A stretch of DNA of 64,000 bases from Vallitalea sp. (GCA_025210515.1 JAOARM010000014.1:1-64000); one strand, 5' to 3'; shown: positions 44,901-54,242, numbered from the stretch's first letter. Made by a program: numbers and translations. Notes: generated from the sequence alone by a model not told the origin.

Positions 44901-46823
44901 CTAATTTTCTTCTTGCTCAATAATTATCTTAGTTTCAATTTCTTCATTAATTCTTGAAATAAAGTCTCCAAGAATCATAGCTCCTTCGTCACCTTTAGCT
45001 CTACTTCTAACAGCAACTAATCCTTCTTCTTGCTCTTTTTGACCAACGATAAGTAGATAAGGAACTCTTTCCATTCTACCTTCTCTAATTTTATAACCTA
45101 TCTTCTCTGCTCTATCATCAAGTTCTACTCTAATACCTTGAGCTTCTAACTCACTAACAACTTTCTTAGCATATTCCTCATATTTATCTGAGATAGGAAG
45201 TACTTTTGCTTGAACTGGTGCAACCCAAGTTGGGAATGCTCCTGCAAAATGTTCAATTAATATACCAATAAATCTTTCGATACTTCCAAATACTACTCTG
45301 TGAATCATAACTGGTCTATGTTTTTCACCATCTTTTCCAGTATACTCAAGTTCAAATCTCTCTGGTAATTGGAAGTCAAGTTGAATAGTTCCGCACTGCC
45401 AAGTTCTTCCTAGACAATCTTCAAGATGACAATCAATCTTAGGACCATAGAAAGCACCATCACCTTCATTAACAATATAGTCAAGTCCGTTTTCTTCTAA
45501 TGCTTCTCTTAGTGCATTAGTAGCCATTTCCCAATCTTCATCTTTACCCATACTATCTTCTGGTCTAGTAGATAATTCCATATGATATTTGAAGCCAAAT
45601 ACTTTGTATACTTCATCAATTAAGTTAATAACTCCAACAATTTCATCTTTTATTTGTTCTGGAAGCATGAAAATATGTGCATCATCTTGTGTAAAGTTTC
45701 TAACACGCATAAGCCCGTGTAATGCTCCTGACATTTCATGTCTATGAACTAATCCTAATTCTCCTACTCTAAGTGGTAAATCTCTATATGAATGCATTTT
45801 GTTTTTGTATACTAACATTCCACCTGGACAGTTCATTGGTTTAACACAGAAATCCAAGTCATCTACTTTAGTTGTATACATGTTTTCACTATAATGATCC
45901 CAGTGTCCTGATTGTATCCATAAATCTTTGTTCAAAATGATTGGTGTTGAAATCTCTTGATAATTAGCTTTCTTATGAACGTCTCTCCAATAATCAATTA
46001 GTGTATTTCTAAGAACCATTCCTTTTGGTAAGAAAAATGGGAATCCAGGACCTTCATCGAACATAGCAAATAACTCAAGTTCTTTTCCAAGTTTACGATG
46101 ATCTCTTTTCTTTGCTTCTTCTAACTTTTCAATATATTCATTTAGGTCAGCCTTTTTAGTAAAAGCTGTTCCGTATATTCTTGATAACATTTTATTTTTC
46201 TCATCGCCACGCCAGTATGCTCCTGCTACTGATAGCAATTTAAAAGCTTTAACAGACTTAGTAGACATAAGGTGAGGGCCAGCACACAAATCAACAAAAT
46301 CTCCTTGTTCATAAAATGATATAACTGAACCTTCTTCCAAATCTTTTATTAACTCTACTTTGTAATCTGCTCCTTTTTCTTCCATTAATTTAATCGCTTC
46401 TTCTCTTGGAAGTTCAAATCTCTTAATAGGAAGATTCTCTTTAACTATTTTTTTCATTTCTTTTTCTATTGCTAATAAATCTTCGTTAGTAAAAGGATTT
46501 TCAGCATCAAAATCATAATAAAAACCATTTTCTATTGAAGGTCCAATAGCTAGTTTTACATTAGGATAAAGTCTCTTAACTGCCTGTGCAAGTATATGTG
46601 CACCAGTATGTCTAAATGCAGCTTTTCCTTCATCATCATTGAATGTTAATATGTTAAGATTAACATCTTTATCAACTACATATCTAAGGTCAACTACCTC
46701 ACCATCTACTTCTCCAGCACAAGCCATTCTTGCAAGTCCTGCACTAATATCATTTGCTATGTCTATAACTGACATCTTATCATTATATTCTTTTTTTGAA
46801 CCATCTTTTAAAGTAATAATCAT
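44901..46823 (-). CDS. thrS: threonyl-tRNA synthetase
   Basis: 640-residue class II synthetase. The TGS domain spans 1-61 (ITLKDGSKKEYNDKMSVIDI). The editing domain has HTGAHILAQAVKRLYPN and DLCAGPHL. The catalytic core includes FCVKPMNCPGGMLVY (zinc Cys), LGLVHRHEMSGALHGLMRVR with FTQDDAHIF, and HRVVFGSIERFIGILIEH. The anticodon-binding domain is C-terminal. The start follows AAAGGAG. It lies 103 bp after a hemerythrin gene on the same strand with no terminator between. The Thr-type T-box leader lies upstream of the hemerythrin gene, so both genes are probably under tRNA-Thr control. Confidence 0.98.
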   Translation of the reverse strand: MIITLKDGSKKEYNDKMSVIDIANDISAGLARMACAGEVDGEVVDLRYVVDKDVNLNILTFNDDEGKAAFRHTGAHILAQAVKRLYPNVKLAIGPSIENGFYYDFDAENPFTNEDLLAIEKEMKKIVKENLPIKRFELPREEAIKLMEEKGADYKVELIKDLEEGSVISFYEQGDFVDLCAGPHLMSTKSVKAFKLLSVAGAYWRGDEKNKMLSRIYGTAFTKKADLNEYIEKLEEAKKRDHRKLGKELELFAMFDEGPGFPFFLPKGMVLRNTLIDYWRDVHKKANYQEISTPIILNKDLWIQSGHWDHYSENMYTTKVDDLDFCVKPMNCPGGMLVYKNKMHSYRDLPLRVGELGLVHRHEMSGALHGLMRVRNFTQDDAHIFMLPEQIKDEIVGVINLIDEVYKVFGFKYHMELSTRPEDSMGKDEDWEMATNALREALEENGLDYIVNEGDGAFYGPKIDCHLEDCLGRTWQCGTIQLDFQLPERFELEYTGKDGEKHRPVMIHRVVFGSIERFIGILIEHFAGAFPTWVAPVQAKVLPISDKYEEYAKKVVSELEAQGIRVELDDRAEKIGYKIREGRMERVPYLLIVGQKEQEEGLVAVRSRAKGDEGAMILGDFISRINEEIETKIIIEQEEN

Positions 46824-46926
46824 ATATAAAACTCCTTTCTATGCTATTAATATTTTTAAATCTATGTTTATAATACTTCTAACTAAATTAATAAGTTAAA
46901 AATATGTACTTCATAATAAACTTATC

Positions 46927-47337
46927 TTATTTAATAACTCCACAATATTTAATATCTGTTTCTAATATATGATGAGTTATCCAGTTAACTAAAAACTCTA
47001 ACATATTATTAATATTCTCATACTGATTCTCATCAAAATCTTCTTCAGCAAATTTTTCTAATTTCTTAACAAACATTTTATGTTCAAATTGATGAACAAT
47101 AAAATCATCTTCATTATAATTATTTGCCTTCATAACTTTTTCTTCATAGTCAAAATGATATATAGTATACTCTATAAGTTCTTTTAATATAACCATATAT
47201 TCATCATAACAATCTATACTATTACCAATGTCCTTCGTTAGCCCACCTACTTCTGAAGCTATTTCAAAAAGGTGTTTATGCTGTTTATCAATTTCATCAA
47301 TACCTAGCATATATTTATCATTCCATTTTACCACCAC
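46927..47337 (-). CDS. bacteriohemerythrin
   Basis: 136-residue single-domain hemerythrin, an O2-binding diiron four-helix bundle. All ligands are present: H20 in DKQHKHLFE, H61 and E65 in HFDYEE, H82 and H86 in HQFEH, H123 and D128 in HHILETD. In anaerobes such proteins sense, carry or scavenge oxygen. The start is GTG 47337, 6 nt after GAGGTG; the longer frame to 47373 adds unrelated residues upstream of the site. It is placed between the thrS T-box and thrS, which is unusual. Confidence 0.9.
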   Translation of the reverse strand: MVVKWNDKYMLGIDEIDKQHKHLFEIASEVGGLTKDIGNSIDCYDEYMVILKELIEYTIYHFDYEEKVMKANNYNEDDFIVHQFEHKMFVKKLEKFAEEDFDENQYENINNMLEFLVNWITHHILETDIKYCGVIK

Positions 47338-47402
47338 TAGTAGCACCTCACTCTTAATTAATATAACAAACAAGAAAAGTAACTATATATTATTTTATAA
47401 AA

Positions 47403-47691
47403 TAAAAAACTCGCCAACTTACTATTTGCATAGTAAGGGACGAGATAGTATACTTTCCCGCGGTTCCACCCTCATTGTTTCTAGAAACCACTTATAATGA
47501 TTATAACGTAATCAACGGACTTGATTAGAGTCACTCAGAGGTAGTCTTCAAATGCTTCCATATAAAAGTCTCTCAACATATGACTTTCTCTCTGTAAACT
47601 TTCACATTCTACTGATCTCTTCATAGAGTTATACTTTCTTAAATTAACTTATAATTTATTATAATTATATCATTTCCTTTTAGTTTGTCAA
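47403..47691 (-). promoter_or_regulatory. T-box leader (threonine type) with promoter
   Basis: On the minus strand a promoter TTGACA (47691-47686), 16 bp, TATAAT (47669-47664) precedes a T-box leader. Stem I shows the AGTAG element and a specifier-loop strand GAAGACTACC, giving specifier ACT (Thr; 47545-47543) followed by A. The antiterminator signature GGGTGGAACCGCGGG is at 47471-47457. The terminator stem CTCGTCCCTTACTAT/ATAGTAAGTTGGCGAG, with T run, is at 47444-47403. Uncharged tRNA-Thr is expected to allow read-through into hemerythrin and thrS. Confidence 0.93.
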
Positions 47692-47803
47692 GAAGGTAAT
47701 CATTGTACTATTTTTAACAAACTTAGTCAGTATATATATTTATCATTTTCTATACGTATTTATTTTACTAAATGAACAAATATTACTAATCAGTACTTAT
47801 AGT

Positions 47804-47862
47804 TTGACAATAATTAATAATCACCCTATAATCATCATGTATTTAGTTTAACGTCAAACTAG
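47804..47862 (+). promoter_or_regulatory. promoter and palindrome upstream of the flavoprotein lipoprotein gene
   Basis: TTGACA 47804-47809, 17 bp, TATAAT 47827-47832, giving a leader of about 190 nt. TTAGTTTAACGTCAAACTAG (47843-47862) is an inverted repeat just downstream of the start site. Its half-site resembles that at the marR promoter (49769-49793). The remaining leader has no recognisable riboswitch; CTAGTATTG occurs twice. Confidence 0.6.
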
Positions 47863-48032
47863 TATTGTGCATTTATTTAATATGTTTTTTGTTAAAAAAC
47901 TGACAATATCTATTTGTATAAAATAAATATCTAACACTAGTATTGGCTAAATAATTATAAACATAAAAAGAACTCGAATCAAAATCCATAATGGTTTTGA
48001 AATTGAGAAAAGTGAAGGGATGGTCTTTAAAA

Positions 48033-49667
48033 ATGACAAATTTAAAAAAGTTTTTTAGTATTGTATTAACACTTTGTTTAATTTTATCTTTTACTGCATG
48101 TAGTGGTAACAAAGATAAAGATGAAACAGTAGAAACAGACAAAGTAACTGAATCAAATGGAAGTACAAGTGATGAAAAAGATGAAGCTGTAGATGCAACT
48201 TCTCAAGCAAGTATCAAAGTTGATGAATCAGGTTTACGTACTATACCTGTAATGGAAGCAGAAAAAGAAACTGAAGAAAATCAAACTTACGATGTTGTAA
48301 TCGTTGGTGCTGGTGGAGCTGGTTTAGCTGCAGCAATCTCAGCAGCAGAAAATGGTGCTAGTGTTGTTGTACTTGAAAAAATGCCTATCGTAGGTGGAAA
48401 TACTAGTTGGTCAGGTGCAGGAATGGATATTCCAGGAAACTGGGTTCAAAAAACACAAAACATCGAAGATAGTATAGAGTTATACACAAAAGATACTTTA
48501 GTAGGTGGAGATAATACTAATATTACTGAATTAGTAGATGTTTTAGCTGAAAATGCACTTCCTACAGCTGAATGGTTAAAAGATTATGTAGGCGTTGAGT
48601 TTATGGAAGATTTCCAAAAACATTTTGGTGGACATACTGTAGCAAGAGCTATCGTTGTTAAAGGTGGAATTGGTTCAGAATTAATTATGTCTGAATTAGA
48701 TAAAGCTTTAGAACTAGGTGTTACAATTAAAGCAAATACTGAAGCTAAAGAATTAATCAAAAATGACGCTGGTAGAATCGTTGGTGTTAAAGCTCTAAAT
48801 ACTTTAGATCAAAACTTAACTTTCAATGCTACAAAAGGTGTAATCCTTGCTTCTGGTGGTTTTGCAGGTAGTGTTGAAATGAGAAAACAATTTGATTCAC
48901 TTTTAGATGAAAAAGTAGGTACAACAAATGCTCCAGGACATACTGGTGATGGAATTATAATGGCACAAAAATTTGATGCTGCAACAACTCATATGGAATG
49001 GATTCAAACATATCCTTTCTGCTTTAGTACTACTGGTAAAATATCATTTGTAGCAGATACTAGAATGTATGGTGCTCCAATGGTTAACGTAGAAGGAAAA
49101 CGTTTCGTAGAAGAATCTGATAGAAGAGATGTTGTTTCAAAAGCAATTCTTTCTCAATCAGATAGTCACGGTTATATGGTTTGGGATGCCGCTATTATGA
49201 AAGAAGCAAAAACTTTAGAAATCTATGGCGAAGAATATAATAGCTTAGTTGAAGATAAACTTTTAATTGAAGCTGATACATTAGAAGAAGCAGCTAAATT
49301 CTTCAATATTGATGAAAAACAATTATTAGAAACAATTAATACATATAATGAATATGCAGAAGATTTCCTTTCTGGAACTGATTCAACAGAAGCAGATAAA
49401 GAATGGAATAGAAAAGCTAAACTTGCAAAAGTTGAAAATGGCCCATTCTATATAGAAAAAGTTATTCCATCTGCACATCATACTATGGGTGGTTTATTAA
49501 TTAATACTGAGTGTAAAGTAGTTAACACAAATGGTGATGTTATTGAAGGTCTTTATGCTGCTGGAGAAGTAGTTGGTGGTATTCATGGTAACAACAGACT
49601 TGGTGGTAATGCTTTAACTGATATAACAGTTTTTGGTAAACTTGCTGGAAAATATGCAGCAAAATAA
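48033..49667 (+). CDS. extracytoplasmic flavoprotein reductase lipoprotein (fumarate/urocanate reductase-like)
   Basis: 544-residue lipoprotein: signal sequence with lipobox LSFTAC (lipidated C23), a charged linker to about residue 80, then a FrdA/flavocytochrome c-type FAD domain (YDVVIVGAGGAGLAAAISA from about residue 86). Active-site blocks include RRDVVSKAI, SAHHTMGGLLINTE and NNRLGGNALTDITVFGKLAG. Family members reduce enoates such as fumarate or urocanate outside the membrane as respiratory acceptors. The FMN-binding domain usually fused to extracellular members is absent, so an external electron donor is implied. The start chosen is ATG 48033. It is followed by a marR gene. The substrate is unknown. 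Confidence 0.88.
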   Translation: MTNLKKFFSIVLTLCLILSFTACSGNKDKDETVETDKVTESNGSTSDEKDEAVDATSQASIKVDESGLRTIPVMEAEKETEENQTYDVVIVGAGGAGLAAAISAAENGASVVVLEKMPIVGGNTSWSGAGMDIPGNWVQKTQNIEDSIELYTKDTLVGGDNTNITELVDVLAENALPTAEWLKDYVGVEFMEDFQKHFGGHTVARAIVVKGGIGSELIMSELDKALELGVTIKANTEAKELIKNDAGRIVGVKALNTLDQNLTFNATKGVILASGGFAGSVEMRKQFDSLLDEKVGTTNAPGHTGDGIIMAQKFDAATTHMEWIQTYPFCFSTTGKISFVADTRMYGAPMVNVEGKRFVEESDRRDVVSKAILSQSDSHGYMVWDAAIMKEAKTLEIYGEEYNSLVEDKLLIEADTLEEAAKFFNIDEKQLLETINTYNEYAEDFLSGTDSTEADKEWNRKAKLAKVENGPFYIEKVIPSAHHTMGGLLINTECKVVNTNGDVIEGLYAAGEVVGGIHGNNRLGGNALTDITVFGKLAGKYAAK

Positions 49668-49699
49668 ATAAAATTAATAAATAAATAATAATATAATTA

Positions 49700-49742
49700 A
49701 AGGAGCTGGCTCATAATATATTTTGAGCTAGCTCTATTTTAA
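49700..49742 (+). terminator. terminator of the flavoprotein gene
   Basis: Stem GGAGCTGGCTCA / TGAGCTAGCTCT then TTTT. Similar in sequence to the thrS terminator stem but separate. Confidence 0.85.
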
Positions 49743-49750
49743 TATATAGA

Positions 49751-49793
49751 TTGACATTAACTATATAATTAGTTTATAATTTGCATTAACTAA
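49751..49793 (+). promoter_or_regulatory. marR promoter with overlapping palindrome
   Basis: TTGACA 49751-49756, 18 bp, TATAAT 49775-49780. Inverted repeat TTAGTT (49769-49774) / AACTAA (49788-49793) brackets the -10 element, the usual place for MarR autorepression. Confidence 0.6.
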
Positions 49794-49884
49794 TCTAAAA
49801 ATATCTGTAACTAAGTAACGACGAATTCCATAAAAGATTTCCTATATGATAAAAAAATTTATTATTTATAAATGAGGTGTTAAA

Positions 49885-50316
49885 ATGCAAGATAAATATA
49901 TTATATATTTTATAAGTAAAACCAAAAAAAGAATGACTAAGTTTCTTGAAAAAAAATTGAATGAATACGATTTAGGTGATTTAATTCCTTCTCATGGAAA
50001 TATTCTTACTGTTTTATATGAAAATAACAATAAATTAACTATGAAAGAAATTGCTAATAAAGTTGGAAAAGATAAATCCACTATAACATCATTAATTAAT
50101 AAACTAATTAAACTTGGTTATGTTACAAAAGAAACAAATCCAAAAGACAAAAGAGTTAGTTTTATAATCTTAACTGATAAAGGAAAGTCTATTGAGTCAA
50201 AATACAATAAAATATGTGATGAAGTTTCTTTAACTGCTTATAATGGTTTTTCTGATGAAGAAAAGGAAGTATTCCTTAAACTTCTAAAAAAATTAAGTAC
50301 TAATTTTAAATCTTAA
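49885..50316 (+). CDS. MarR-family transcriptional regulator
   Basis: 143-residue winged-helix dimeric repressor. Helical ends flank the wHTH (LTMKEIANKVGKDKSTITSL as recognition region, NPKDKRVSFIILTDKGK as wing). The start follows AATGAGGTGTTAAA. Its promoter and the leader of the upstream flavoprotein gene share TTAGTT/AACTA-type palindromes, so it may repress both itself and that gene. The ligand may be a substrate of the reductase (inference). Confidence 0.92.
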   Translation: MQDKYIIYFISKTKKRMTKFLEKKLNEYDLGDLIPSHGNILTVLYENNNKLTMKEIANKVGKDKSTITSLINKLIKLGYVTKETNPKDKRVSFIILTDKGKSIESKYNKICDEVSLTAYNGFSDEEKEVFLKLLKKLSTNFKS

Positions 50317-50338
50317 AACAATATCTACTATACAGCAC

Positions 50339-50366
50339 AATACTCTCTTGCATTGTATTGAGTATT
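50339..50366 (+). terminator. weak terminator-like hairpin after marR
   Basis: AATACTC / GAGTATT 7-bp stem with a 14-nt loop and AT-rich tail; weak. Confidence 0.4.
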
Positions 50367-50448
50367 AAATAAAACAGTTTATATTACTAAATCACATTAA
50401 TTCTCTAATTGCATACTTGTATATTATAGTATAATTTAGGAGAACGTA

Positions 50449-51744
50449 ATGAGTTTAGAATATAATAATCATCTATTAGTTATTAGTATAGACGCACTTA
50501 ATTCTCATGATTTTGATTATATAAAACAACTTCCTACTTTGGGAAGCTTTATAAAAGATGGCTCTTATATTAGAAACCTATTTAGTATATACCCAAGTTT
50601 AACTTATCCATGCCACACATCTATTACAACTGGAACATATCCTAATAAGCATGGTATTATTTCTAATAAAAAATGTCAACCAAAAAGATATTTAAACGAA
50701 GAATGGTATTGGTATGAAAAATATATTAAAGTTCCTACTATATTTGATTATGCTATGAAAAAAGGTTATTCATGTGGAACAGTATTATGGCCTGTTATGG
50801 CAGGAGCAAAGATTACATATAATGTTCCAGAAATATGGCCTGTTAAACTAGAAAATTTCATTAAGACTTTTATAAATAATAGCACTACAAATCTACTACC
50901 TCAAATATTAAAATACGGTATACACTTCACCCCTCCTCTACAACCTTCTCTTGATAATTTTACTGGAGATTTAACCAATTATATAATAACTAACAAAAAA
51001 CCTAATCTATTATTTGTTCATTTCACAGAACTAGATTATATTAGACATAAACTTGGATTATATGCAAAAGAAGGTAAAGAAGTTTTAAGTAGAATGGATA
51101 AAAGAGTTGCAAGAATAATTGACTCTACTAAAAAAGCAGGTATATACAATGAAACTTCTTTTATAATACTGGGAGATCATGGAACTAATGATTATGATTA
51201 TTATATATGCATTAATTCAATATTCAAAAAAGCTAATTTAATTAATACTGATAAAAATAATAAAATAACTAGTTGGAAAGCTTTTTGCAATTCTTGTGGT
51301 GGTTCAGCTCAAATATTCTTACGTAATAAGCAAGATAAATCAACGCTTAATAAAGTATATAACATTCTGAACAATATATATATGGACTCTAATAGTTGTA
51401 TCAAAAATATGTATACTGCTAACGAGGCAAATAAAAAGTTTTGTTTAGATGGTAATTTTTCTTTTGTTGTTGAAGCTAAAGATGAATATGTATTTGGTAA
51501 TTATATATGTGATGAATTAGTAGTTCCAAGAACCAAATTTCCAAAACATGTAGCAGATCACGGATATGAACCTTGTCATAGAAATATGAGAACTATGCTT
51601 CTTGCCAAAGGAATGAATATCAATAATTCTTATTTATCAAAAGCTTATCTTGTTGATATAGCACCTACTCTGGCTAAATTGTTAAATATTAGTATGCAAG
51701 ATGTTGATGGTAAATGTTTAAATAAAATAATAAATGTCAATTGA
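50449..51744 (+). CDS. alkaline-phosphatase-superfamily nucleotide pyrophosphatase/phosphodiesterase (NPP-like)
   Basis: 431 residues, no signal peptide. Metal and catalytic elements of the NPP branch are present: the first-metal Asp in LLVISIDALN, the Thr nucleophile in PSLTYPCHTSITTGTYPNKH, ELDYIRHKLG, LGDHGTND (second metal Asp/His) and the C-terminal ADHGYEPCHRNMRTMLLAKG. It should hydrolyse a phosphodiester or pyrophosphate bond; the substrate is unknown, and its lack of export suggests an intracellular nucleotide or cell-wall precursor. The start ATG follows TTAGGAG. Single gene, convergent with the ECF gene. Confidence 0.9.
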   Translation: MSLEYNNHLLVISIDALNSHDFDYIKQLPTLGSFIKDGSYIRNLFSIYPSLTYPCHTSITTGTYPNKHGIISNKKCQPKRYLNEEWYWYEKYIKVPTIFDYAMKKGYSCGTVLWPVMAGAKITYNVPEIWPVKLENFIKTFINNSTTNLLPQILKYGIHFTPPLQPSLDNFTGDLTNYIITNKKPNLLFVHFTELDYIRHKLGLYAKEGKEVLSRMDKRVARIIDSTKKAGIYNETSFIILGDHGTNDYDYYICINSIFKKANLINTDKNNKITSWKAFCNSCGGSAQIFLRNKQDKSTLNKVYNILNNIYMDSNSCIKNMYTANEANKKFCLDGNFSFVVEAKDEYVFGNYICDELVVPRTKFPKHVADHGYEPCHRNMRTMLLAKGMNINNSYLSKAYLVDIAPTLAKLLNISMQDVDGKCLNKIINVN

Positions 51745-51755
51745 TTTTGACATTT
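51732..51755. terminator. bidirectional terminator overlapping the phosphodiesterase stop
   Basis: AAATGTCAA / TTGACATTT perfect 9-bp stem between convergent genes. Confidence 0.7.
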
Positions 51756-51764
51756 ATTATACTT

Positions 51765-52544
51765 TTACTTATTTTCATTGTATATTGTTTTAGTTAGATT
51801 TAAAAGAGTATATAATATAAGTGTATCAAGTGGAATTTTAATACAGCCAAGAATTAATCTTGATGGCAAAAATAATATATAACCTTTATTAAATAATATA
51901 GATAACCATAATGCATTAAGTATTACAGTGACAAATACAGTACATAAAACTACACTTAAATATATTACATTTATTGAATAACCTCTTTCTACCACATTCC
52001 TACTTTTTTTATTAATATATTTTGGAAAAAGGATATTAAATACAATAAGTAATATTACAACTAAAATAGAAACTAGTAAATGTCTTGATTCCCTAAGACT
52101 TTCAAAATAATTATTAAAGTTTATATCATTTTTTACTAGATAAGCATAATATGCTGCAAGTGTTAATAGCACTATTACAGTAGTATTAAAAGCATATAAT
52201 TTCCTTCCAAGGTTAAATCTCTTTACTAATTTCATTAATAATCCTGGAATAATTCCTATTAATATTGCACTTAAAGTAAATCCAGGAAAATAAGCTCCTC
52301 CCATTGGATTTAACATAAAACCAATTAAATCACTAATCATTCCAACTAATCCACCCATTAATGGGCCAAATAAAAAGCTCGCTATATATACTGGAATCAT
52401 TCCGAAACTAATTCTTAGTGCAGATACTCCTGCAACTGGAACCATTATCCCAAATACTCTTGTCAAAATAATACTTATTGCAATTAATAAGCCTGAGACA
52501 ATCAAGACTTTTGTGTTAATTCCTTTATGTTTACGCTCTAGCAT
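51765..52544 (-). CDS. ECF transporter S component, folate (FolT) family
   Basis: Membrane substrate-capture subunit of an energy-coupling-factor vitamin importer, 259 residues with six hydrophobic helices. The FolT family block is ALRISFGMIPVYIASFLFGP, then GGLVGMISDLIGFMLNPMGG and AYFPGFTLSAILIGIIPG. It is about 80 residues longer than typical FolT, because of a middle section with an extra hydrophobic stretch and a basic loop (FPKYINKKSRNVVERGY). The shared EcfA/T module must be encoded elsewhere. It lies 26 bp downstream of yigZ, probably co-transcribed. No THF riboswitch is seen. Confidence 0.85.
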   Translation of the reverse strand: MLERKHKGINTKVLIVSGLLIAISIILTRVFGIMVPVAGVSALRISFGMIPVYIASFLFGPLMGGLVGMISDLIGFMLNPMGGAYFPGFTLSAILIGIIPGLLMKLVKRFNLGRKLYAFNTTVIVLLTLAAYYAYLVKNDINFNNYFESLRESRHLLVSILVVILLIVFNILFPKYINKKSRNVVERGYSINVIYLSVVLCTVFVTVILNALWLSILFNKGYILFLPSRLILGCIKIPLDTLILYTLLNLTKTIYNENK

Positions 52545-52570
52545 ATTATATCCCTCTCTCTATGTGTATT

Positions 52571-53236
52571 TTATTTTATCTTTTTTCTTAATGTTATAGC
52601 TTTGTCACTATCTGTTGATGCGTAATATATACCTTCATTGTTAATAACTGAAGTTCCACTAGTAATATCTAACATCTTATTACTAAATATCTCTTTTTCA
52701 CTATACTTAACTAATACTTTATAGCATACTTTATCAAGATATTGAGTTTCATATATAATATGATTATTTTGTAGTATTTCATATTGTACTTTACCTGTTA
52801 AATTATAATCTACTTTCACTTCTAATAAATGATACAAAATATTTTCCACAATATCAGATGTTTCAATTACTGATTTTGCACTACTACTATAAGCTCTAAC
52901 AAGACCTCCTGTGCCTAGTAGAGTTCCACCAAAGTATCTTGTAACTATTATAATAACATTATGCAAGTTATTTCCTCTAATAACTTCTAATATTGGTAAT
53001 CCTGCTGTTCCACTAGGTTCACCATCATCACTACAACGCTCTAAGATTTGTTTAGTTCCTATTGTATAGGCAAATACATTGTGTCTTGCATCAAAGTATT
53101 TTTTATTAATCTGCTCAAGAAATATTTTTATTTCTTCTTCTGTTTCAACGTGCTTAATAGTAGCAATAAACCTAGATTTTTTTTCAACTATTTCTGCTTT
53201 ATTTTCTTTATATATTGTTACATAATTTTCCAACAT
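52571..53236 (-). CDS. yigZ: YigZ/IMPACT family protein
   Basis: 221-residue protein of the UPF0029/IMPACT family, related to eukaryotic regulators of Gcn2; the bacterial role is not settled. The N-terminal domain has KKSRFIATI, DARHNVFAYTIG, RCSDDGEPSGTAGLPILEVI and the VTRYFGGTLLGTGGLVRAYS signature. The C-terminal ferredoxin-like DUF1949 domain is present. The gene lies upstream of the ECF S component and 13 bp downstream of lplA on the same strand, so these three probably form an operon. Confidence 0.93.
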   Translation of the reverse strand: MLENYVTIYKENKAEIVEKKSRFIATIKHVETEEEIKIFLEQINKKYFDARHNVFAYTIGTKQILERCSDDGEPSGTAGLPILEVIRGNNLHNVIIIVTRYFGGTLLGTGGLVRAYSSSAKSVIETSDIVENILYHLLEVKVDYNLTGKVQYEILQNNHIIYETQYLDKVCYKVLVKYSEKEIFSNKMLDITSGTSVINNEGIYYASTDSDKAITLRKKIK

Positions 53237-53249
53237 TGTATTTCATCCT

Positions 53250-54242
53250 TTAGAACTTCTTATTTTCAATCCAATTTGCTATATCTTTCATCATATTACC
53301 TGAATTATATTGTCTTAATCTATTAGCTAAGTCTTTTGAAGAAAATTTTTGTTTAAGAAAGTAATTAGGTAATTTCTCAATAAAATCTTGATCTAACGCA
53401 TCTGAATATATAGCTACTTCTTCAATAATAGCATTTATAATATTTAGATGAATTTGGATTTCTCCCCATTCAAATCTTGTTTCTAAGCTAATATCAAATT
53501 TTGGAACTTTTCCATATCTCCATTCCCATGATGCGTTTTTCTCATATAGTCTTTTTATCTCTTCATTATTAAACCATTGTGGGTCTTTCTCTATTTTAAT
53601 ATCTGTATTTTCTAGTTTATATTCATCTATAAAACTTTTTATACACATATCACTAATTATATCAGTATTTAATCCACCATAGAATTCTATCAAATTAGTT
53701 ACTCTTGATTTCACTGAACTTACACCTTTTGAAGCAATCTTTTCTTTGGATACTTTTAGATATTTTGCAAGATTACTCATATTTTCATTAATGAGTAAAG
53801 TACCATGATGTAGAGAAACTTTAGAACCGTGATAAAATGCATTTCCAGAAAACTTCTTACCATCTACAGTTAAATCATTACGTCCTGTTAACTCACCATT
53901 AATACCTAACTTATGGCACATATTAAGTATAACCTTCAATTGCCTCTCTAGATTATAATATTGTCTCCACATTACAAATGAAAAGTTAATATTACCAAGT
54001 CCATGATATACTGCTCCTCCTCCAGTAATTCTTCTTGCAAGCTTTACATTTTCTTCTTCTAACAAAGATAGATTACACTCTCTCCAAGGGTTTTGATTTT
54101 TACCTATAACAACTGTCTTATCATTTTTCCACAAATATAATATACATTGATTTTCGTCCAAATTTTTTACTAAATATTCTTCTATAGAAAGATTCTTCCA
54201 CGGATCAACTTCTGTACTTATAATAACTTTTGCTTGTATCAT
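53250..54242 (-). CDS. lplA: lipoate-protein ligase A
   Basis: Attaches scavenged lipoate to E2/GcvH proteins through lipoyl-AMP. 330 residues: catalytic domain with RRITGGGAVYHGLGNINFSF and the Lys in TVDGKKFSGNAF, plus the C-terminal LplA accessory domain (FDISLETRFEWGEIQIHLNI). The start is ATG 54242, directly after AGGAGGGCTTTT; the frame extends to TTG 54257 through that site. First gene of a probable lplA-yigZ-ECF operon. Confidence 0.95.
   Translation of the reverse strand: MIQAKVIISTEVDPWKNLSIEEYLVKNLDENQCILYLWKNDKTVVIGKNQNPWRECNLSLLEEENVKLARRITGGGAVYHGLGNINFSFVMWRQYYNLERQLKVILNMCHKLGINGELTGRNDLTVDGKKFSGNAFYHGSKVSLHHGTLLINENMSNLAKYLKVSKEKIASKGVSSVKSRVTNLIEFYGGLNTDIISDMCIKSFIDEYKLENTDIKIEKDPQWFNNEEIKRLYEKNASWEWRYGKVPKFDISLETRFEWGEIQIHLNIINAIIEEVAIYSDALDQDFIEKLPNYFLKQKFSSKDLANRLRQYNSGNMMKDIANWIENKKF

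Noticed and set aside
52545..52570. Looked for a THF riboswitch before the FolT-like gene
   Set aside because: The gap to yigZ is only 26 bp; no riboswitch fits.
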